Assembly (NCBI RefSeq): GCF_026241155.1
Contig: NZ_JAPFGP010000005.1
Coordinates: 186,001-250,000 of the forward strand
DNA length: 64,000 bases
Direction: 5' to 3'
DNA from: Paucibacter sp. PLA-PC-4
GTDB lineage: Bacteria; Pseudomonadota; Gammaproteobacteria; Burkholderiales; Burkholderiaceae_C
Part shown: piece after piece, positions 36,161 to 45,097 of the stretch
Layout of the letters: each line of letters opens with the position of its first letter
Numbering within the stretch: position 1 is the first letter of the stretch
Program-made: the position numbers and the translations under genes
Notes under the pieces: model-generated
Database searches by the model: none
What the model saw: only the letters and a program-made list of their open reading frames with translations
Told to the model about the DNA's origin: nothing

Positions 36161-36547
36161 ATGCGCATGACCCCTCGTCGCCACACCATCTGGCTGCTCG
36201 TCCTGAGCCTGCTGGTCACGCTGCTGGCGCCCGGGCTCTCGCATGCGCTGCGCGAGCCCGGCGCCACCGCTGGCTGGGCCGAGATCTGTTCCGTCGGCGG
36301 CAGCCGCTGGCTGCCCGTCGAGGAGGTGGCAGGTGGCGAGGGACAAGAAGCCCCCCTGGGCCAGGCCCCCTCGCATTGCCTCTTGTGCGGCGGCGCCGCT
36401 GCGCCGCTGGGGCCAGCCGCCGCTCAGGGCTGGCTGGTGCCGGCACCCCTGCTGGGCCGTGCCATCGCCAGCCCGCCACGAGCCGCAGCGCCGTGCCGGC
36501 CCGCCTGGCCGGCCGCGCAGCCGCGCGGCCCACCCCAGCAGGCCTGA
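36161..36547 (+). CDS. DUF2946 family protein (second copy)
   Basis: 128 residues with the same layout as the copy at 34927: hydrophobic N-terminus (WLLVLSLLVTLLAPGLSHAL), a HCxxC motif (HCLLCGG) and a C-terminal QPRGPP string. It follows the PCuAC gene after 19 bases. The shared ends and different middles indicate an old duplication. Function is unknown; the repeated cysteine motif and the neighbours point to copper. Confidence 0.72.
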   Translation: MRMTPRRHTIWLLVLSLLVTLLAPGLSHALREPGATAGWAEICSVGGSRWLPVEEVAGGEGQEAPLGQAPSHCLLCGGAAAPLGPAAAQGWLVPAPLLGRAIASPPRAAAPCRPAWPAAQPRGPPQQA

Positions 36548-36661
36548 GCCTGCGGCGCGCCGCCCCTCGGCGCGCTCACCGACTTTTCTTGCTTACTCGC
36601 GTCGAGCTGCGCCACGGCGTGGCGCAGCCGCGCATGCACGACTTCAACATCGCCGAACACC

Positions 36662-37588
36662 ATGAACAACACCTTCAGCATCGCCACACTCGCCCTCGTC
36701 ACCATCGCCACCCTTAGCGCCTGTGGCGGCGGCAGCGACAGCCCGGCCGAGGACACTACCCCGCGCGCCATCACGCTGGACTTCGCCGCCTATGCCGGCA
36801 GCACGTCCGTCAAGTGCGGCACGGTCGTAAGCGGCCTGGGCAGTGGCAATACCGAGGCGCAGATCAAGGACTTCCGCTTCTACGTCTCCAACGTCAAACT
36901 GGTGAAGGCCGACGGCAGCAAGGTGGCACTGACCCTGGGAGCAAACGACGACTGGAACCTGACGACCGGTGACAACCGCCTGACCTTGATCGACCTTGAA
37001 GACGGCACCGGTGCCTGCAGCAACGGCACCGCCGCCACCAATGCCCAGATCAAGGGCACGGTGCCGGCCGGCAGCTATGTCGGCGTCGAGATGACCATGG
37101 GCGTGCCCTTCGCACTCAACCACAGCGACTACGCCACCGCCACCAAGCCGCTGGACATCCAGGCCATGGCCTGGAGCTGGCAGGCCGGCCGCAAGCACGC
37201 CAAGATCGAGGTCACCGACCCGGCCGGCGCCACCGGCAGCTGGACAGCCAAGACCTTCAACTTCCACCTGGGCTCGACCGGCTGTACCGGCAACCCCGCC
37301 AGCGGCGAGACGGTCAGCTGCAAGGCGGCCAACCGGATGGACTTCGGCTTCGCCAGCTTCAACCCAACCACGCAGAAGATCGCCGTCGACCTGAAGGCCT
37401 TGCTGGCTGGAAATGACATCACCCGCAACCAGGCCGGCGCCACGGGCTGCATGTCCGGCGGCACCGATCCCGAGTGCCAGAAGGTGTTCGAGGCCCTGGC
37501 TATCGACTGGAAGGCCGATGGCAGCGGCAGCGGCCTGCCGATCAATGGCGGCGGCGCCCAAACCCTGCTGAAGGCCATCGCCAAATGA
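36662..37588 (+). CDS. mbnP: MbnP-family copper-binding lipoprotein
   Basis: 308 residues with a lipoprotein signal (TLSAC, Cys21). The string MAWSWQAGRKHAKIEV matches the family pattern around the tryptophan region of MbnP/TIGR04052. In characterised pairs the diheme enzyme MbnH oxidises a conserved Trp of MbnP to kynurenine, creating a copper site. Several Trp residues are present; which one is modified cannot be read here. Its stop overlaps the mbnH start (ATGA). Confidence 0.85.
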   Translation: MNNTFSIATLALVTIATLSACGGGSDSPAEDTTPRAITLDFAAYAGSTSVKCGTVVSGLGSGNTEAQIKDFRFYVSNVKLVKADGSKVALTLGANDDWNLTTGDNRLTLIDLEDGTGACSNGTAATNAQIKGTVPAGSYVGVEMTMGVPFALNHSDYATATKPLDIQAMAWSWQAGRKHAKIEVTDPAGATGSWTAKTFNFHLGSTGCTGNPASGETVSCKAANRMDFGFASFNPTTQKIAVDLKALLAGNDITRNQAGATGCMSGGTDPECQKVFEALAIDWKADGSGSGLPINGGGAQTLLKAIAK

Positions 37589-38754
37589 GTGCGGCAGCAC
37601 TCTGGAATCGAGTGGCGCTGCCGGCGCTGGTGCTTGCCCTGGCCGCTTGCGGTGGCGGCGGCACCAGCGTCCAGGACAACCAGCCGGTCAACGCCGGCTG
37701 GGACTGGCGCCTGCCCGCCAACTTCCCCACGCCCAAGGTCCCCGATGACAACCCGATGAGCGATGCCAAGGTCGAGCTCGGGCGCTTTCTGTTCTATGAC
37801 ACGCGCCTGTCCGGCAACGGCCGCCAGAGCTGTGCCAGCTGCCATCACCAGGACAAGGCCTTCACCGACGGCCTGGGCCGGGCGCTGGGTTCGACCGGAC
37901 AGCAGCATCCGCGCGGCGCCCAGCACCTTGGCAATGTGGTCTACAACGCCACGCTGACCTGGGCCAACCCCTCGCTGGTCACCCTGGAGCGGCAGATGGA
38001 GACTCCCCTATTCGGCGACGATCCGGTCGAGATGGGCGTCAACGACGCCAACAAGGCCGAGGTGCTGGCCAGAATCAGCGGCGACGCCGACTACCGCAGT
38101 CGTTTTGCCTCCGCCTTCCCCGGCGAGGCCAACGCACTGCAATGGCCGCAGATCATCAAGGCCATCGCCGCTTTCCAGCGCACGCTGATCTCGGGCAGCA
38201 GCCGCTACGACCAGTACCTGCAGGGCAAGGTGCTGCTGTCGGCCGCCGAAGACCGCGGCATGAAGCTCTTCTTCGGCGAGAAGGCCGAGTGCTTCCACTG
38301 CCACGGCAGCTTCAATTTCAACGACCAGATCCTGCATGCGGCCAGCCGCCTGGTGGAGACGCCCTTCCACAACACCGGGCTCTACAACATCGATGGCAAG
38401 GGCGGATTCCCCGAGCCCAACCAGGGTGTCTTCGAGCTGACGGCCAAGGCCGAGGACATGGGCGCCTTCCGCGCGCCGAGCTTGCGCAATGTGGAGGTGA
38501 CCGGCCCCTATATGCACGATGGCAGCGTGACCTCGCTGGAGCAGGTCCTGCGCTTTTATGCCGCCGGCGGCCGCCAGATCAGCAGCGGCCCGTATGCCGG
38601 CGACGGCCGGGCCAATCCTTACAAGAGCGACCTGATCGCCCGCATCGAGCTGAGCGAGCAAGAACAGGCCGACATCATCCAGTTCCTCAAGACCCTGACC
38701 GACCATGACTTCCTGCAGAACCCGCGCCATGCCGACCCGTTCAAAACGCGCTGA
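37585..38754 (+). CDS. mbnH: MbnH-type diheme cytochrome c peroxidase (MauG family)
   Basis: 389 residues with a lipobox (LALAAC, Cys22) and two c-heme motifs, CASCH (83-87) and CFHCH (236-240), in the BCCP/MauG arrangement. The partner of MbnP, it is expected to reach a bis-Fe(IV) state and oxidise a Trp of MbnP. Translation is coupled to mbnP through the ATGA overlap, and its end overlaps the next gene by 26 bases. Confidence 0.88.
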   Translation: MSAAALWNRVALPALVLALAACGGGGTSVQDNQPVNAGWDWRLPANFPTPKVPDDNPMSDAKVELGRFLFYDTRLSGNGRQSCASCHHQDKAFTDGLGRALGSTGQQHPRGAQHLGNVVYNATLTWANPSLVTLERQMETPLFGDDPVEMGVNDANKAEVLARISGDADYRSRFASAFPGEANALQWPQIIKAIAAFQRTLISGSSRYDQYLQGKVLLSAAEDRGMKLFFGEKAECFHCHGSFNFNDQILHAASRLVETPFHNTGLYNIDGKGGFPEPNQGVFELTAKAEDMGAFRAPSLRNVEVTGPYMHDGSVTSLEQVLRFYAAGGRQISSGPYAGDGRANPYKSDLIARIELSEQEQADIIQFLKTLTDHDFLQNPRHADPFKTR

Positions 38755-39964
38755 GTGGCGTGAGCGCCTGGCGGCAGCGGTGCTGAGCCTGTGCGCTGTC
38801 CAGGCCCTCGCTCATCAGGGCGCCGACGATGACCTACCCGAGACGCCGGGTTGGCGTCTGGGCGCGGCGGCCGCGGTGATCGCCCCCAGTGCCGATGGAC
38901 GCTGGCCGGCCGCCACCTGGCCCGGGGTGCTGGACCCTGGTAGCGCGCCGCGCGACCAGCGCCGCGGTTTGCGCCTGGAACACGGCGCGCTGGAGGCCGC
39001 CGCGCGCCTGAACCGCTGGCTAGGCGCCCATCTGGCGCTGGGCCGGCATGACCGCGAGGGCAGCCATGTCGAGGCCGCCCGGCTTGAGGCGCGCTGGCCC
39101 TTGGGTCCCGATCAGCTGGTGCTGAGCATGGGACGAGGCACGGTGTCCATGGGCCGCGCGATCGACACGGCCGGCCACTTCGATGTCTTCGGCCAGTCGC
39201 CGCTGGCCAAGCGCGCGGTGCTGGGAGAGCAGTGGATAGACGAGGGCGCGAGCCTCGGCTGGCGCCGCGATGATGTGGAGCGCGGCTTGCGGAGGGTCGA
39301 TCTGGGCGTCTGGCGTGGCCGGTCGTTCCCAGGCGCTGCCCATGGCCCGGCCATGCCCAGTCTGCATATTCATGGCGCTTGGGACCATCTGGACGCCCAC
39401 CTGTTCGCCGCCCATTTGGAGCCGCAGGGCCGCGGCACCCTGATGCGATCGGCCAGCGGCAGTCCGGGCCACAGCCATAGCAGCCTGGACTGCCGCGCCA
39501 GCCTGCAGCAGCGCGTCTGCTTCGACGGCCGCGTCGAGCTGCTGGGCGCCAGCCTGCAAGGCGAGGTCGGAGAGCTGGTGCTGAGCCTGGCCGGCCTTGC
39601 GCGGCGCGAGCGCGGCGCCTTGTACTCGCTGAGCAGCGCGGCCGACTACCGGGCGACGACCCACGGGGTCTGGGCCGACGCCAGCTGGCAGGTCCGGCCC
39701 GGCTGGCGCCTGGCCGGCCGGGTCGAGCGCCTGGTGGCCCGCAACACGCTGGCCGGGACAGGCGCGGCCCTGCTCGCCCGCGATGCTGGCCTGCTGGGCG
39801 CCTCGCCGGTCAGCCGGCTGAGCCTGGCCCTGTCACACCCGCTGCGCGAAGGACTAGAGCTCTCGCTCGAGGCCGGCAGCGAACGCGCAGCCTCTGCGCG
39901 CCTGAACCATCTGGCCCTGCGCCTGCTGTGGCGCGAACCACGCCTGCTGGGCGGCAACTGGTAG
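38729..39964 (+). CDS. putative outer-membrane beta-barrel of the mbnPH locus
   Basis: 411 residues. A signal peptide (ending near VQALA) precedes a histidine-rich N-terminal region and many alternating polar/hydrophobic stretches typical of beta strands; the protein ends in Trp (LLGGNW), as many outer-membrane barrels end in an aromatic residue. His-rich strings (SLHIHGAWDHLDAHLFAAH, SPGHSHSS) could bind metal. I do not recognise a named family. It overlaps the end of mbnH, so a job in the same copper process is likely. Confidence 0.65.
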   Translation: MPTRSKRAEWRERLAAAVLSLCAVQALAHQGADDDLPETPGWRLGAAAAVIAPSADGRWPAATWPGVLDPGSAPRDQRRGLRLEHGALEAAARLNRWLGAHLALGRHDREGSHVEAARLEARWPLGPDQLVLSMGRGTVSMGRAIDTAGHFDVFGQSPLAKRAVLGEQWIDEGASLGWRRDDVERGLRRVDLGVWRGRSFPGAAHGPAMPSLHIHGAWDHLDAHLFAAHLEPQGRGTLMRSASGSPGHSHSSLDCRASLQQRVCFDGRVELLGASLQGEVGELVLSLAGLARRERGALYSLSSAADYRATTHGVWADASWQVRPGWRLAGRVERLVARNTLAGTGAALLARDAGLLGASPVSRLSLALSHPLREGLELSLEAGSERAASARLNHLALRLLWREPRLLGGNW

Positions 39965-39983
39965 ATTCAATCAAGGACAGTTC

Positions 39984-40463
39984 ATGAACAGAAAACGCTT
40001 CATCGCCTGCGCGGTCGCCCTGCTGGCGCTGCCGCCCGGCCTGGCCCTGGCCCATGACTTCAAGGCCGGCGACATCCGCATCGACCATCCCTACGCCACG
40101 CCGACGCCGAACCAGGCGCGCAACGGGGCGGTCTACTTTCGCGAGCTGCGCAACAGCGGCAGACAGGCCGACCGCTTGCTGAGCGCTCGCACAGCGGTGG
40201 CCGCCAGCGTCGAGATCCACCGCAGCAGCACGGAGGGCGATGTGATGCGCATGCGCGCGATCGGCGCGCTAGACCTGCCGGCCGGAGCCCGCCTAAAGCT
40301 CAGGCATGGCGGCGACACGCATCTGATGCTGGTCGATCTGCAACGCCCGCTGGTCAACGGCGACCGCTTCCCGATCACGCTGCGCTTCGAGCGCGGCGGC
40401 GAGAAGGAGGTGATGGTGTGGGTGCAGCAGCCGCGCGAAGGGGCGATCGAGCACCGGCACTGA
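39984..40463 (+). CDS. PCuAC-type periplasmic copper(I) chaperone (second copy)
   Basis: 159 residues: signal peptide ending in LALA, then a PCuAC domain with His (EIHRS), Met-x-Met (MRM) and His-x-Met (THLML) positions. Compared with the first copy the first motif is HRS rather than HEM, so one Met ligand is missing. It also has a His tail (EHRH). It closes the copper run 19 bases after the barrel gene. Confidence 0.9.
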   Translation: MNRKRFIACAVALLALPPGLALAHDFKAGDIRIDHPYATPTPNQARNGAVYFRELRNSGRQADRLLSARTAVAASVEIHRSSTEGDVMRMRAIGALDLPAGARLKLRHGGDTHLMLVDLQRPLVNGDRFPITLRFERGGEKEVMVWVQQPREGAIEHRH

Positions 40464-40532
40464 GGGCTCCAGCGTCAAACATTCGGCGACACGGGCACGG
40501 CCCGATAGGTCAGTGTCGTAGCATCGCGCCCC

Positions 40533-41858
40533 ATGTCCACATCCGCCCTGCCCGAGCGCCGCCTTGATGTGCGCCACGCCGTTTCTGTCTGCGTCGGCAT
40601 GGTGATAGGCGCTGGCATCTTCAAGACCTCGCCGATGGTGGCCGGCGCGCTGGCCAGCGATACCCAGCTCTACCTGGCATGGGCCCTCGGCGGTCTGCTG
40701 TCACTGATTGGCGCACTGTGCTTTGCCGAGATGGCCGCGGCCTTTCCCGATGCCGGCGGCGACTATCACTTTCTGCGGCGCGCCTATGGCCAGCGCCTGG
40801 GATTCCTGTTCGCCTGGTCGCGCTTCGCGGTGATACACACCGGCTCGATGGCGCTGCTTGCCTTTGTGTTCGGCGACTATCTGGCTCAGGCGATCGATCT
40901 CAGCCCCTGGCTCGGCCCCTATGCCAATGCAGTGCTGGCCGCCGGCCTGATCGCCCTGCTGACCGCGCTGAACCTAGCCGGCGTCCGGGTCGGCCTGGGA
41001 ACCCAGCTGGGCCTGATGAGCGTGGTGCTGGGCGGGCTGGCGCTGCTGGGTGTCGCTGGCCTGTCGCTAGGCGCGCCGCCGCAGACGCCGCTTAGCACAC
41101 CCGGTGCCACGCCCGAATGGGGCACGGCAATGATCTTCGTCTTCCTGGCCTATGGCGGCTGGAGCGACGCGGCCACCTTGTCGGCGGAGATGCGCGACGC
41201 CAAGCACGGTATTGTCAAAGCCTTGCTGATCGGTCTGGCCCTGGTGATGAGCCTGTACCTGCTGGCCAACTGGGCCTATCTGCAGGGCCTGGGCCTGGCC
41301 GGCCTGGCCGCCAGCGCCGCCCCGGCCTCCGACCTGATGCGCACTGCCTTCGGGCGTGGCGGCGAGCTGCTGATCGTGGGCATCGTCACGCTAACCGCGC
41401 TGTCGGTGATGAACGCCATCTTGATCGCCGGGCCGCGCACCACCTATGCGGCGGCGCGCGATCTGGCGCGCGAACTCCACCTCGGCAAATGGAATGCCAA
41501 GCGCGGCACGCCGACCGCCGCCGTGCTGGCCACCAGCGGGGTCGCGCTGGCCCTGGTGGCCTTCGGCGCGGCCACACGCGATGGCTTCGCGACCATGGTC
41601 GACTACCTGTCGCCGGTCTACTGGTTCTTTCTGTGCCTCAGCGGCGGCGCCGTCATCGTGCTGCGTCGCCGCGAGCCGGACGCACCGCGCCCCTTCAAGG
41701 TGCCGCTATACCCGCTGCTGCCTCTGCTTTTCGTCGCCTGCTGCGCCTACTTGCTCTATGCGAGCCTGGTGTATGTTAAGACCGGGGCGCTGGCAGGCGT
41801 GGCGGTGCTGGGCGTCGGGGCCCTGTTGCTGTGGCCGATGACTCGGCCAGAAAGGTAG
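40533..41858 (+). CDS. APC-family amino-acid/polyamine permease
   Basis: 441 residues with about 12 membrane segments. The first helix has the APC glycine motif (VGMVIGAGIFKT), and FAEMAAAFPDAGGDYHFLRRAYG is a typical TM2-3 region. It is probably a secondary amino-acid transporter or exchanger; the substrate cannot be assigned. A strong hairpin lies just after its stop. Confidence 0.88.
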   Translation: MSTSALPERRLDVRHAVSVCVGMVIGAGIFKTSPMVAGALASDTQLYLAWALGGLLSLIGALCFAEMAAAFPDAGGDYHFLRRAYGQRLGFLFAWSRFAVIHTGSMALLAFVFGDYLAQAIDLSPWLGPYANAVLAAGLIALLTALNLAGVRVGLGTQLGLMSVVLGGLALLGVAGLSLGAPPQTPLSTPGATPEWGTAMIFVFLAYGGWSDAATLSAEMRDAKHGIVKALLIGLALVMSLYLLANWAYLQGLGLAGLAASAAPASDLMRTAFGRGGELLIVGIVTLTALSVMNAILIAGPRTTYAAARDLARELHLGKWNAKRGTPTAAVLATSGVALALVAFGAATRDGFATMVDYLSPVYWFFLCLSGGAVIVLRRREPDAPRPFKVPLYPLLPLLFVACCAYLLYASLVYVKTGALAGVAVLGVGALLLWPMTRPER

Positions 41859-41865
41859 GCGGCCT

Positions 41866-41893
41866 ATGCCCGGCCGCCGGCTCGGCCGGGCAT
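41866..41893 (+). terminator. strong hairpin after the permease gene
   Basis: Perfect 11-base-pair stem (arms ATGCCCGGCCG and CGGCCGGGCAT) with a six-base loop, starting seven bases after the permease stop. There is no T run on either side, so it may act as a Rho-independent pause or protect the 3' end. Confidence 0.5.
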
Positions 41894-42007
41894 GGGTGGG
41901 CCTAGCGCGGCTTCAGGGGATGCGAGGATCGGGATTGGGTGGAGGTCAGGTCGAGGTTAGGTAGCTGCCTGCGTCGACACCCGCTCGCATGGATGGCATC
42001 GGCGGCG

Positions 42008-43000
42008 TCATATGGACTCGGTGACCGCGGACTGCCCCCGGGTCTTCCACAGCGACACCAGCACGCCGCCGGCGATCAGCCCGAAGGTCACGGACAAGGA
42101 GATCACCGCAGGAATCTTGCCGATGATGCCCACCAGGAATATCTTGCTGCCGATGAACACCAACACCAGGGCCAGTGCGTACTTCAGGTACTTGAAGCGA
42201 TGGATCATTGCTGCCAGCGCGAAGTACAGCGCGCGCAGACCCAAGATGGCAAAGATATTGCTCGTGTAGACGATGAAGGGGTCGGTGGTGATCGCGAAGA
42301 TGGCAGGCACCGAATCAACCGCGAAGATCAGGTCGACGAACTCCACCAGTACTAGCGCCAGAAACAGCGGCGTCGCGAAGCGCTCCAGCTTGCCCGTCTT
42401 GGTGTCGTTCTCGCGCACCCAGAAGGCATTGCCGCGCAAGCCCTCAGTCACGCGCATGTGCCGCTTGAGGAATTTCAGCAGTGGGTTATTGGCGATGTCC
42501 GGCATGTGGTCGGCAATGATCCACATCTTGATGCCGGTGAAGATCAGGAAGGCGCCGAACAGGTAGAGCACCCAGCTGAACTGGCTCACCAGCGTCGCAC
42601 CCAGACCAATCATGACCGCGCGCAGCACGATCACGCCGAGGATGCCCCAGAACAGCACGCGGTGCTGGTACTGCCGCGGGATGGCGAAGAAGCTGAAGAT
42701 CAGCGCAATGACGAAGACATTGTCCATCGACAGCGACTTCTCGATCATGAAGCCGGTGTAGTAGTCCATGCCGCTTTGGGCGCCCAGGTACCACCAGACC
42801 CAGGCGCCGAAGAGCAGTGCCACGCTGATGTAGCCGACCGACAGCAACAGACTCTCGCGGACTCCGATTTCCTTGTCGTCCTTGTGCAGGACACCCAGAT
42901 CAAAGGCCAGCAGCGCGATGACGATGCCGACGAAGGTGAGCCAGACCCAGGCGGGCTTGCCCATGAAGTCGACGGTGAGCAGGGGGAGCAAGAAGTCCAT
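42008..43000 (-). CDS. TerC family membrane protein (Alx-like metal exporter)
   Basis: 330 residues with about nine membrane segments. Conserved acidic motifs EKSLSMDNVFVIALIF and VEFVDLIFAVDSVPAIFAI mark the TerC/Alx family, whose characterised members export Mn(II). It is the last gene of a three-gene minus-strand run with two small membrane proteins. No yybP-ykoY riboswitch is apparent upstream, as the space is occupied by the small genes. Confidence 0.9.
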   Translation of the reverse strand: MDFLLPLLTVDFMGKPAWVWLTFVGIVIALLAFDLGVLHKDDKEIGVRESLLLSVGYISVALLFGAWVWWYLGAQSGMDYYTGFMIEKSLSMDNVFVIALIFSFFAIPRQYQHRVLFWGILGVIVLRAVMIGLGATLVSQFSWVLYLFGAFLIFTGIKMWIIADHMPDIANNPLLKFLKRHMRVTEGLRGNAFWVRENDTKTGKLERFATPLFLALVLVEFVDLIFAVDSVPAIFAITTDPFIVYTSNIFAILGLRALYFALAAMIHRFKYLKYALALVLVFIGSKIFLVGIIGKIPAVISLSVTFGLIAGGVLVSLWKTRGQSAVTESI

Positions 43001-43013
43001 GGTTCTTTCCGGC

Positions 43014-43172
43014 TTACAAGATCGCCGCGACGGCGGTACCCATGCCCATCAGGGCGCTGAACACACCGAGCAGCGCGATGTCGCGCTTCTCATTGCTCAG
43101 GCGCCAGGCTTGGAAGGTGACTCCGACCAGACAAAGGGTCAGGATTGCGAATAGAAGCGTGCTGGTGCCCAT
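43014..43172 (-). CDS. small two-helix membrane protein
   Basis: 52 residues with two hydrophobic segments (about 5-20 and 31-50) around a charged loop (RLSNEKRD). No family recognised. It lies 13 bases upstream of the TerC gene and 60 bases after the next gene, in a tight run. The ATG at 43172 gives the membrane segment at once. Confidence 0.6.
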   Translation of the reverse strand: MGTSTLLFAILTLCLVGVTFQAWRLSNEKRDIALLGVFSALMGMGTAVAAIL

Positions 43173-43232
43173 GGTGGCCTTGTTGGGGAGGCAATCAGGA
43201 GTTTCTTGAAGTTGTCTCAGACGCCGGCGCAA

Positions 43233-43646
43233 TCAGCCTGCCGCGAGAGAACTACCGGAGCCGGTGGCGCTGCGACCCCGGCGCAGCAACAGAGCGATGA
43301 GCAGGTGAAGTCCGGCACCCAGCAGCACGAGCGCCACGCTGCCGACGCTCCAGATCACCCATGCCGCCACAGTCAAGCCACCAGCCAGTGCCGGTGCGGC
43401 CTGGAGCAGGCCGTCGACGAACGGCGCGAGGTCCGCCATCAAGCGGCTCACCCACTGCGCGACTTCGGGTGGCATCCACGGGGCTAGCCAATCCGGCAAA
43501 GCAATGCCGCCGGCGCCAGACGCGACCCCCGTGAGCGCACCCGCGTTCGAGACGGTCCAGACAGCAGCGGCATGCAGCGCCCAGGAAGCCAGCGACCACA
43601 GCGCCAGCAAAGCGATGACAAAGAACCAATTGAGGGCATAGAACAT
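43233..43646 (-). CDS. membrane protein of the TerC group
   Basis: 137 residues with hydrophobic N-terminal helix (FFVIALLALWSLASWALHAA) and a C-terminal hydrophobic stretch (VAAWVIWSVGSVALVLLGAG), ending in a basic tail. I do not recognise a family. It is the first gene of the TerC run and divergent from the NhaR-type regulator, so it is the likely first target of that regulator. Start ATG at 43646. Confidence 0.65.
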   Translation of the reverse strand: MFYALNWFFVIALLALWSLASWALHAAAVWTVSNAGALTGVASGAGGIALPDWLAPWMPPEVAQWVSRLMADLAPFVDGLLQAAPALAGGLTVAAWVIWSVGSVALVLLGAGLHLLIALLLRRGRSATGSGSSLAAG

Positions 43647-43756
43647 GATCGGGCTTGCTCCGGTATTTGAACGACCCGGAGTGTGGGGAAAGATTCGCTT
43701 CGTACAAACCAGATCCACACGCACTTAAACTTCGGTTTTACCGCACTGGAGGACCT

Positions 43757-44638
43757 ATGCTGAACTACCGTCATCTCCACTACTTCTGGGTCGTTGCCAA
43801 GGAAGGCGGCTTTGCGCGTGCCGCCGAACGACTGGACATGGCGGTTCAGACCATCAGCGCTCAGGTCCGCGAGCTCGAAAAATCGCTGGGCCATCAACTC
43901 CTCAAGCCCTCAGGCCGTGGCGTAGCCCTTACCGAGGCGGGTCAAGCCGCCTTCGCGCGCGCCGAGGAGATCTTCCAGTTGGGCCAGAGCATCCCTGACG
44001 AAGTACGCGAAGCGGCCAACGGCAAGGTGGCTCGCCTGGCGGTCGGGCTTTCCGACGGCATCTCGAAGCTGGCCGCCCACGCGCTGCTGGAGCCGGTGCT
44101 GAGCACACCCAATCTTCGGCTGATCTGCCACGAAGGAGAGTTTGAGCAGCTACTCGGCGAACTGGCGCTGCATCACCTGGACCTGGTGCTGGCCGGTCAG
44201 GCCGCTCCGCGAAATCCGAACCTGCGCCTGACCAGCGAGCGTCTCGTTGATTCGCCGGTCGAGTGGTACGGCCCGGCCCGCCTGGTCGGCAAGGCCGAGC
44301 GAGACCGCTTTCCGCGGTGCCTCAACGACCTGCCGGTGCTGATGCCCACAGGGCATTCGGCCCTGCGCCCGACGCTGGACCACTGGTTCGAGACGCAGGG
44401 CCTGCGACCCCGCATCGTCGGTGAATTCGAAGACAGCGCGCTACTCGCGGTCTTCTCGGCTCGCGGCCTGGGTGTCTTCCCCGTCAGTCGGCTCGGCGCG
44501 GACGACGTCGGCCTGATGCGTGGGCTTCGCTTGCTGGGCTGCAGCGATGGTGTGAAGGAGGAGATCCACGCCATCCGCTCACGCCGCGGTCAGCACCACC
44601 CTCTGGTGACCAAGGTGATGACGGCGGCACGGCCCTGA
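43757..44638 (+). CDS. NhaR-type LysR regulator
   Basis: 293 residues. The helix-turn-helix (about 5-60) begins MLNYRHLHYFWVVAKEGGFA, characteristic of NhaR. A GGAGG ribosome-binding sequence precedes the ATG. NhaR of E. coli senses sodium and pH; here the divergent TerC/small-membrane-protein run is the probable target. The 110-base intergenic region contains a TTCG-looped AAAC/GTTT element near 43730. Confidence 0.88.
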   Translation: MLNYRHLHYFWVVAKEGGFARAAERLDMAVQTISAQVRELEKSLGHQLLKPSGRGVALTEAGQAAFARAEEIFQLGQSIPDEVREAANGKVARLAVGLSDGISKLAAHALLEPVLSTPNLRLICHEGEFEQLLGELALHHLDLVLAGQAAPRNPNLRLTSERLVDSPVEWYGPARLVGKAERDRFPRCLNDLPVLMPTGHSALRPTLDHWFETQGLRPRIVGEFEDSALLAVFSARGLGVFPVSRLGADDVGLMRGLRLLGCSDGVKEEIHAIRSRRGQHHPLVTKVMTAARP

Positions 44639-44646
44639 GCGTTTCT

Positions 44647-44662
44647 TGATCGGCACCGATCA
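44647..44662. terminator. small hairpin between convergent genes
   Basis: Arms TGATCGG and CCGATCA with a two-base centre, between the NhaR gene and the convergent TerB-like gene. No T run follows on either strand, so this is a weak terminator candidate. Confidence 0.3.
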
Positions 44663-44680
44663 GGCAGGTCGGCGATGGGC

Positions 44681-45097
44681 CTACTTCGTCGCCGCGCTCG
44701 GCTCCTGTGCACCGGCCAGCTTCCAATGGTGCCGCGCGGCCTCCACCACCAAGGTTTCGCCGTCGGCCAGGTGACCATCGGCACGGGCGGCTGCCAGGGA
44801 CAGTTGCAGGACCTTTCTCTGCAAGTCGGGATCCGAGATCTCGGCCATCAGCGACGCCAAAGTGCTGTCGTCGACGTTGGCTATGAGCAGACCTGTCTCG
44901 TACCCACCCGCCAGCAGGTCTTCGCACAAGGTGTGAACGATGTGCGCAAGGAGATTGGGTTGCAGGCCGAGTTCGCGCTCCGCGCCCAACTGCTTGAGGA
45001 TGTCGAACTCGGAACGGCACACGTGACCGTCGGAGATGAGTACCAACGCGACGATGCGCGCGGCGGCTTCTGGGCTGTTGTGGGGGTAGCTTCGCAC
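44681..45097 (-). CDS. TerB-like protein
   Basis: 138 residues, helical, acidic, without signal peptide. The repeated pattern around VALVLISDGHVCRSEFDIL and LAAARADGHLADGETLVV, each with a DGH turn, resembles the TerB/DUF533-type metal-binding helical domain. There is no ATG; a GTG at 45097 preceded by CGGAGAC is the best start. It lies 42 bases from the convergent NhaR gene and near TerC, so the tellurite-resistance-type families TerB and TerC co-occur here. The role is inferred. Confidence 0.7.
   Translation of the reverse strand: MRSYPHNSPEAAARIVALVLISDGHVCRSEFDILKQLGAERELGLQPNLLAHIVHTLCEDLLAGGYETGLLIANVDDSTLASLMAEISDPDLQRKVLQLSLAAARADGHLADGETLVVEAARHHWKLAGAQEPSAATK

Noticed and set aside
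36662-38754. Methanobactin biosynthetic gene cluster
   Set aside because: Only mbnP and mbnH are present; no MbnB/MbnC-like gene or Cys-containing precursor peptide was found nearby.
42008-43240. yybP-ykoY manganese riboswitch for the TerC gene
   Set aside because: The upstream DNA is taken by small genes, and I could not find the conserved riboswitch core.
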